Part shown: positions 5,745 to 7,196 of the stretch, one piece after another | Position numbering within the stretch: the first letter of the stretch is position 1 | How the letters are laid out: the number at the start of each line of letters is the position of its first letter | Source of the DNA: Gallionellales bacterium UBA7399 | GTDB taxonomy: Bacteria > Pseudomonadota > Gammaproteobacteria > Burkholderiales > Gallionellaceae | Length of the DNA: 7,196 nt | Reading direction: 5' to 3' | Assembly (NCBI GenBank): GCA_002470125.1 | Contig: DKNB01000020.1 | Span: forward strand, 1 to 7,196 | Program-made: the position numbers and the translations under genes | The notes under the pieces: generated by a model | Database searches by the model: none | What the model was told of the DNA's origin: nothing | The model's input: only the letters and a program-made list of their open reading frames with translations

Positions 5745-5771
5745 AATAGATGACGTAATTTTTCTATGGAG

Positions 5772-5801
5772 TGGACACATGCGCGTGTCTGGGTGTATTA
5801 A
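5772..5801 (+). promoter_or_regulatory. Candidate promoter of the PHP-yciO pair
   Basis: TGGACA (5772-5777, five of six to TTGACA) and TATTAA (5796-5801, four of six to TATAAT) are 18 bases apart in the 75-base gap after ratA. Transcription would begin around 5808, leaving a leader of about 12 bases and no strong ribosome site before the ATG at 5820. Confidence 0.4.
5774..5789 (+). repeat. Short inverted repeat between ratA and the PHP gene
   Basis: GACAC (5774-5778) and GTGTC (5785-5789) flank a six-base centre, ATGCGC. The repeat covers most of the proposed -35 element and could be an operator half-site pair. It could also be a hairpin at the 3' end of ratA mRNA, although no T-run follows. 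Role unknown. Confidence 0.3.
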
Positions 5802-5819
5802 TTTATCTCGGGTTGTTAG

Positions 5820-6743
5820 ATGCTAGATTACGACCTCCATTGCCATTCGACCATCTCGGATGGGCTGCTGTCACCTGCAGATCTCATGGCTCGCGCAGCC
5901 GAGCGTGGGGTTAAATTTATTGCCCTAACCGACCATGACGATCTCTCTGGTTTGCCTGAGGCAGCTGCCGCTGCTGAACTGCACGGCATGCAATTCATTA
6001 ACGGGGTAGAAATATCCGTAACCTGGCGTAATCACACCCTGCATATTGTTGGGCTGCATATTAATCCGGTGTACCAATCCTTGGTGGATGGATTACATGC
6101 AATCCGAAGTGGTCGTGGCACGCGCGCAAAATTAATGGCGGATTCGTTGGCCAAGAGCGGCATTCCTGGTGCGCTAGAGGGTGCCTATAAACACGCAAGC
6201 AATCATGGGATCATTGGGCGTACACACTTCGCACGATTTTTGGTTGAGGGTGGCCACTGCAAGGATGTTCGTAGTGTATTTAAGAATTACCTCGTCAAGG
6301 GCAAGCCTGGCTATGTAGCGCATCAGTGGGCATCGTTATCGGATGCGGTTGGATGGATATGCGGTAGCGGTGGCGTTGCGGTACTGGCACACCCTGGGCG
6401 CTATACCGTGGCGCGCAAGGGTATGGGACAAAAAACCTTGCGTGAACTGCTGCGTGAGTTTGCCGACTTGGGCGGACAGGGAATTGAGGTGGTATGTGGC
6501 AGCCACACACCAGAGCAGTACGCTGAGTTTGCTCGATACGCGGATGAATTTAATTTGTTGGCTTCGTGTGGCTCGGACTTTCATGGGCCAGGCGAAAGTT
6601 ATCGTGACTTGGGGCGGCTGCCTGACTTTCCACTGAGCTGCCGTCCTGTTTGGCTGGCGTGGGAAGGTGATCAACTATCGTGTTCAACAAGCTCACCTAG
6701 TGTTTTGGTGGGACAGGAGGCGGTGGAGAGAACTGGCTGCTAG
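5820..6743 (+). CDS. PHP-domain phosphoesterase, YciV/TrpH type (RNase AM or 3',5'-nucleoside bisphosphate phosphatase)
   Basis: A cytoplasmic metal-dependent phosphoesterase with the complete polymerase-and-histidinol-phosphatase active site: DLHCHSTISDG (His7, His9, Asp14), ALTDHD (His39), GVEIS (Glu64), LHIVGL (His75), LAHPGRY (His191) and GSDFHGP (Asp253, His255). Characterised relatives are Chromobacterium CV1693, which removes the 3'-phosphate from 3',5'-bisphosphonucleotides, and E. coli YciV (RNase AM), which trims rRNA 5' ends; the sequence alone does not decide between these activities. The family usually ends just after the RPVW motif, near residue 280; here about 25 further residues, rich in Ser, run to the stop. 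The start agrees with the family's usual MLDxDLHCHS opening. yciO follows two bases after the stop, and the same two genes are adjacent in E. coli. Confidence 0.93.
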   Translation: MLDYDLHCHSTISDGLLSPADLMARAAERGVKFIALTDHDDLSGLPEAAAAAELHGMQFINGVEISVTWRNHTLHIVGLHINPVYQSLVDGLHAIRSGRGTRAKLMADSLAKSGIPGALEGAYKHASNHGIIGRTHFARFLVEGGHCKDVRSVFKNYLVKGKPGYVAHQWASLSDAVGWICGSGGVAVLAHPGRYTVARKGMGQKTLRELLREFADLGGQGIEVVCGSHTPEQYAEFARYADEFNLLASCGSDFHGPGESYRDLGRLPDFPLSCRPVWLAWEGDQLSCSTSSPSVLVGQEAVERTGC

Positions 6744-6745
6744 CT

Positions 6746-7196
6746 ATGTCACAATTCTTTGCTATTAACCCTGTAAACCCGCAGCCACGACTAATCAAAC
6801 AAGCCGTCGCTCTAATACGCGAGGGTGGGGTTATAGCCTACCCCACCGACTCATGCTACGCACTGGGTTGCCATTTGAGTGACAAGGAGGCAGTGGCGCG
6901 CATTCGTCAGATACGTGGCGTAGACGACAAGCATCACATGACCATGGTTTTTTGTGGGCTATCCGAGTTGGCCTTATATGCACGGGTGGATAATGCGCAG
7001 TTTCGATTGCTTAAGAATAATACGCCGGGCAGCTACACGTTTATCCTAGATGCCACGAAAAAAATTCCTAAGTATCTACAGCACCCAAAACGCAACACGA
7101 TCGGTGTGCGTGTCCCAGATTTTCCGTTGGTATTGGCATTGCTGAAGGAACTGGGCGAGCCGATGATAAGCTCTACCTTGATATTGCCGAATGAAG
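6746..7196 (+). CDS. yciO: YciO, TsaC/YrdC-like RNA-binding-domain protein (5' part)
   Basis: The first 150 codons of a YrdC-fold protein; the gene leaves the window at the right edge. It follows E. coli YciO closely from the first residue: MSQFF opening, RLIKQAV, GGVIAYPTDSCYALGC (about 28-43), the KNNTPGSYTFIL segment, TIGVRVPDFPL and GEPMISSTL. YrdC-fold proteins include TsaC/Sua5, which make threonylcarbamoyl-AMP for tRNA t6A37. YciO is a distinct subfamily that has been linked to weaker threonylcarbamoyl-AMP activity, and its role is less settled. I prefer YciO over TsaC because the match to YciO is specific and because of the PHP neighbour. Spacing to the upstream stop is two bases with no near ribosome site; a strong AGGAGG at 6715-6720 is about 25 bases away, too far for direct use, so coupling is likely. 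Confidence 0.92.
   Translation, partial: MSQFFAINPVNPQPRLIKQAVALIREGGVIAYPTDSCYALGCHLSDKEAVARIRQIRGVDDKHHMTMVFCGLSELALYARVDNAQFRLLKNNTPGSYTFILDATKKIPKYLQHPKRNTIGVRVPDFPLVLALLKELGEPMISSTLILPNE

Noticed and set aside
6336..6674. Open frame of 112 codons on the - strand
   Set aside because: It lies wholly opposite the conserved PHP gene, shows no recognisable motifs, and has no start signals; it is a mirror of the real coding frame.
6746..7196. TsaC/Sua5 identity for the last gene
   Set aside because: The MSQFF opening, KNNTPGSYTFIL and the PHP neighbour match YciO specifically; TsaC is related but differs in these segments.

Overview
The window reads as ordinary, densely coding chromosome of a Gram-negative bacterium, most likely a betaproteobacterium. 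Three things point there: the lipid A gene order lpxD-fabZ-lpxA-lpxB-rnhB, the LpxA/LpxD/FabZ sequence flavour (LpxA has the TLNLGT and WIMAYVHLAHDC signatures I associate with betaproteobacteria), and the divergent smpB/ratA pair. Family calls rest on recognised motifs, not on a database search, and I cannot name the genus. Mobile elements, CRISPR arrays, tRNAs and rRNAs are not visible, and no non-coding stretch is longer than about 165 bases.

Left block (1-3866, + strand): the 3' end of lpxD, then fabZ, lpxA, lpxB and rnhB, packed with stop-start overlaps or gaps of about 10 bases, followed 18 bases later by a small four-helix membrane protein of the CopD type. LpxA, LpxD and LpxB catalyse three of the early steps of lipid A synthesis. 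FabZ draws on the same hydroxyacyl-ACP pool for fatty acid synthesis. RnhB removes RNA from RNA-DNA hybrids and is a classical passenger of this operon.

Middle (3867-4811): a 163-base spacer with a candidate promoter and a palindrome, then a single gene related to ribulose-5-phosphate 3-epimerase (Rpe). It keeps the Rpe fold signatures and clear similarity to betaproteobacterial Rpe. However, both catalytic/metal-binding aspartates are replaced (Asp to Glu34, Asp to His190), and the phosphate-binding loops are rebuilt. This is the most unusual item in the window: a probable Rpe paralogue with altered or lost chemistry.

Right block (4809-7196): smpB (- strand, trans-translation) lies divergent from ratA (+ strand, START-like fold), with only 42 bases between their start codons. 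After a 75-base gap with a candidate promoter comes a PHP-domain phosphoesterase of the YciV/TrpH (RNase AM or nucleoside-bisphosphate phosphatase) type. It is followed 2 bases later by yciO, a TsaC/YrdC-like protein that runs off the window. The PHP-yciO pairing matches the neighbouring yciV and yciO of E. coli.
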